64,000 nucleotides of DNA from CBDBCK01 sp965203345 (GTDB taxonomy: Bacteria; Chloroflexota; Dehalococcoidia; Lucifugimonadales; Lucifugimonadaceae). The first letter of the stretch is position 1. Below are more notes on the stretch, generated by a model. That model was given only the letters and a program-made list of their open reading frames with translations, did not search any database and was not told where the DNA came from. The letters are not shown here. The stretch is taken from positions 496,001 to 560,000 of the forward strand of contig CBDBCK010000027.1 in NCBI GenBank assembly GCA_965203345.1. Direction: 5' to 3'.

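Larger units (their letters stand above)
30941..64000 (+). repeat. Tandem array of 49 PKD + Calx-beta units (648 bp each), runs off window
   Basis: Each unit is about 99 residues of PKD / K319L-like domain (VNERPVADAGPDQTV, LDGSGSTDPEG, LSYSWVQ, FTLVVTDD) plus about 117 residues of Calx-beta (FVSADYxVSEGSSVEV, GGATEDDY, D-D-D-G-E, I-L-D-D-D). Starts are 30941, 31586, 32234, 32882, 33530, 34178, 34826, 35474, 36122, 36770, 37418, 38066, 38714, 39362, 40007, 41330, 41975, 42623, 43268, 43916, 44564, 45209, 45854, 46502, 47150, 47798, 48446, 49094, 49742, 50390, 51038, 52361, 53009, 53657, 54305, 54950, 55598, 56246, 56894, 57542, 58190, 58838, 59486, 60134, 60782, 61430, 62078, 62726 and 63374. 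Spacing is 648 bp in most, 645 in seven and 1323 in two. The units I read contain no Lys, Cys or His in the consensus. It is probably a long Ca2+-stiffened stalk (inference). Confidence 0.93.

Noticed and set aside
80..64000. RTX-type calcium-binding nonapeptides
   Set aside because: I looked for GGxGxDxUx runs and found none; calcium binding is suggested only by the acidic ends of the Calx-beta domains.
80..64000. Degraded pseudogene or several genes split by hidden stops
   Set aside because: Register is the same at the start, at all 14 LRR caps, at all 49 array joints and at the last codon, and all length differences are multiples of three.

Overview
The window is essentially one gene. A single plus-strand reading frame opens with the ATG at 80 and stays in the same register to the last base (final codon 63998-64000), with no stop codon in the window. 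It encodes at least 21,307 residues, roughly 2.2 MDa, and both its C-terminus and its stop codon lie beyond the window. Every landmark codon I placed (cap cysteines, NPW caps, repeat joints) falls in this register, and every repeat-length difference is a multiple of three. I found no second gene, RNA gene, mobile element or CRISPR array. The sequence suggests a bacterium: uninterrupted coding, a Sec-type N-terminus, and LRR / Calx-beta / PKD modules typical of giant bacterial surface proteins. The lineage cannot be fixed from this sequence.

Layout. 1-79 is upstream flank. 80-196 is a predicted signal peptide ending in an A-R-A cleavage motif, followed by a short linker to 388. From 389 to 30940 the protein alternates cysteine-capped leucine-rich-repeat (LRR) blocks (14, starting at 389, 1535, 8285, 10169, 11393, 13745, 16304, 18101, 19466, 20753, 23414, 25280, 27584 and 29372) with strings of Calx-beta-like domains (about 50). 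One plant-type LRR-like segment lies at 3461-4063 and an atypical beta-rich stretch at 5489-6607. Between 15.95 and 26.9 kb nearly the same Calx-LRR-Calx cassette recurs five times, with 3, 4, 23, 12 and 14 LRRs. A PKD-like domain appears singly at 12470 and 17459. From 30941 to the end, a two-domain unit (PKD-like plus Calx-beta, usually 216 residues or 648 bp) is repeated 49 times, the last copy cut by the window edge. Two of these units carry an extra near-identical pair of Calx-beta domains (40.65-41.33 and 51.68-52.36 kb).

Interpretation. The protein looks like an exported, calcium-dependent, extended filament. The N-terminal half offers many LRR surfaces suited to binding. The C-terminal half is a long, strongly acidic, lysine- and cysteine-free stalk of beta-sandwich domains. 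Adhesion, symbiosis or predation are plausible roles by analogy with other giant bacterial surface proteins, but no catalytic domain is visible and the role is inference. The DNA shows extensive recent duplication and gene conversion inside the gene, so copy number is probably labile and also a point where assemblies could err.
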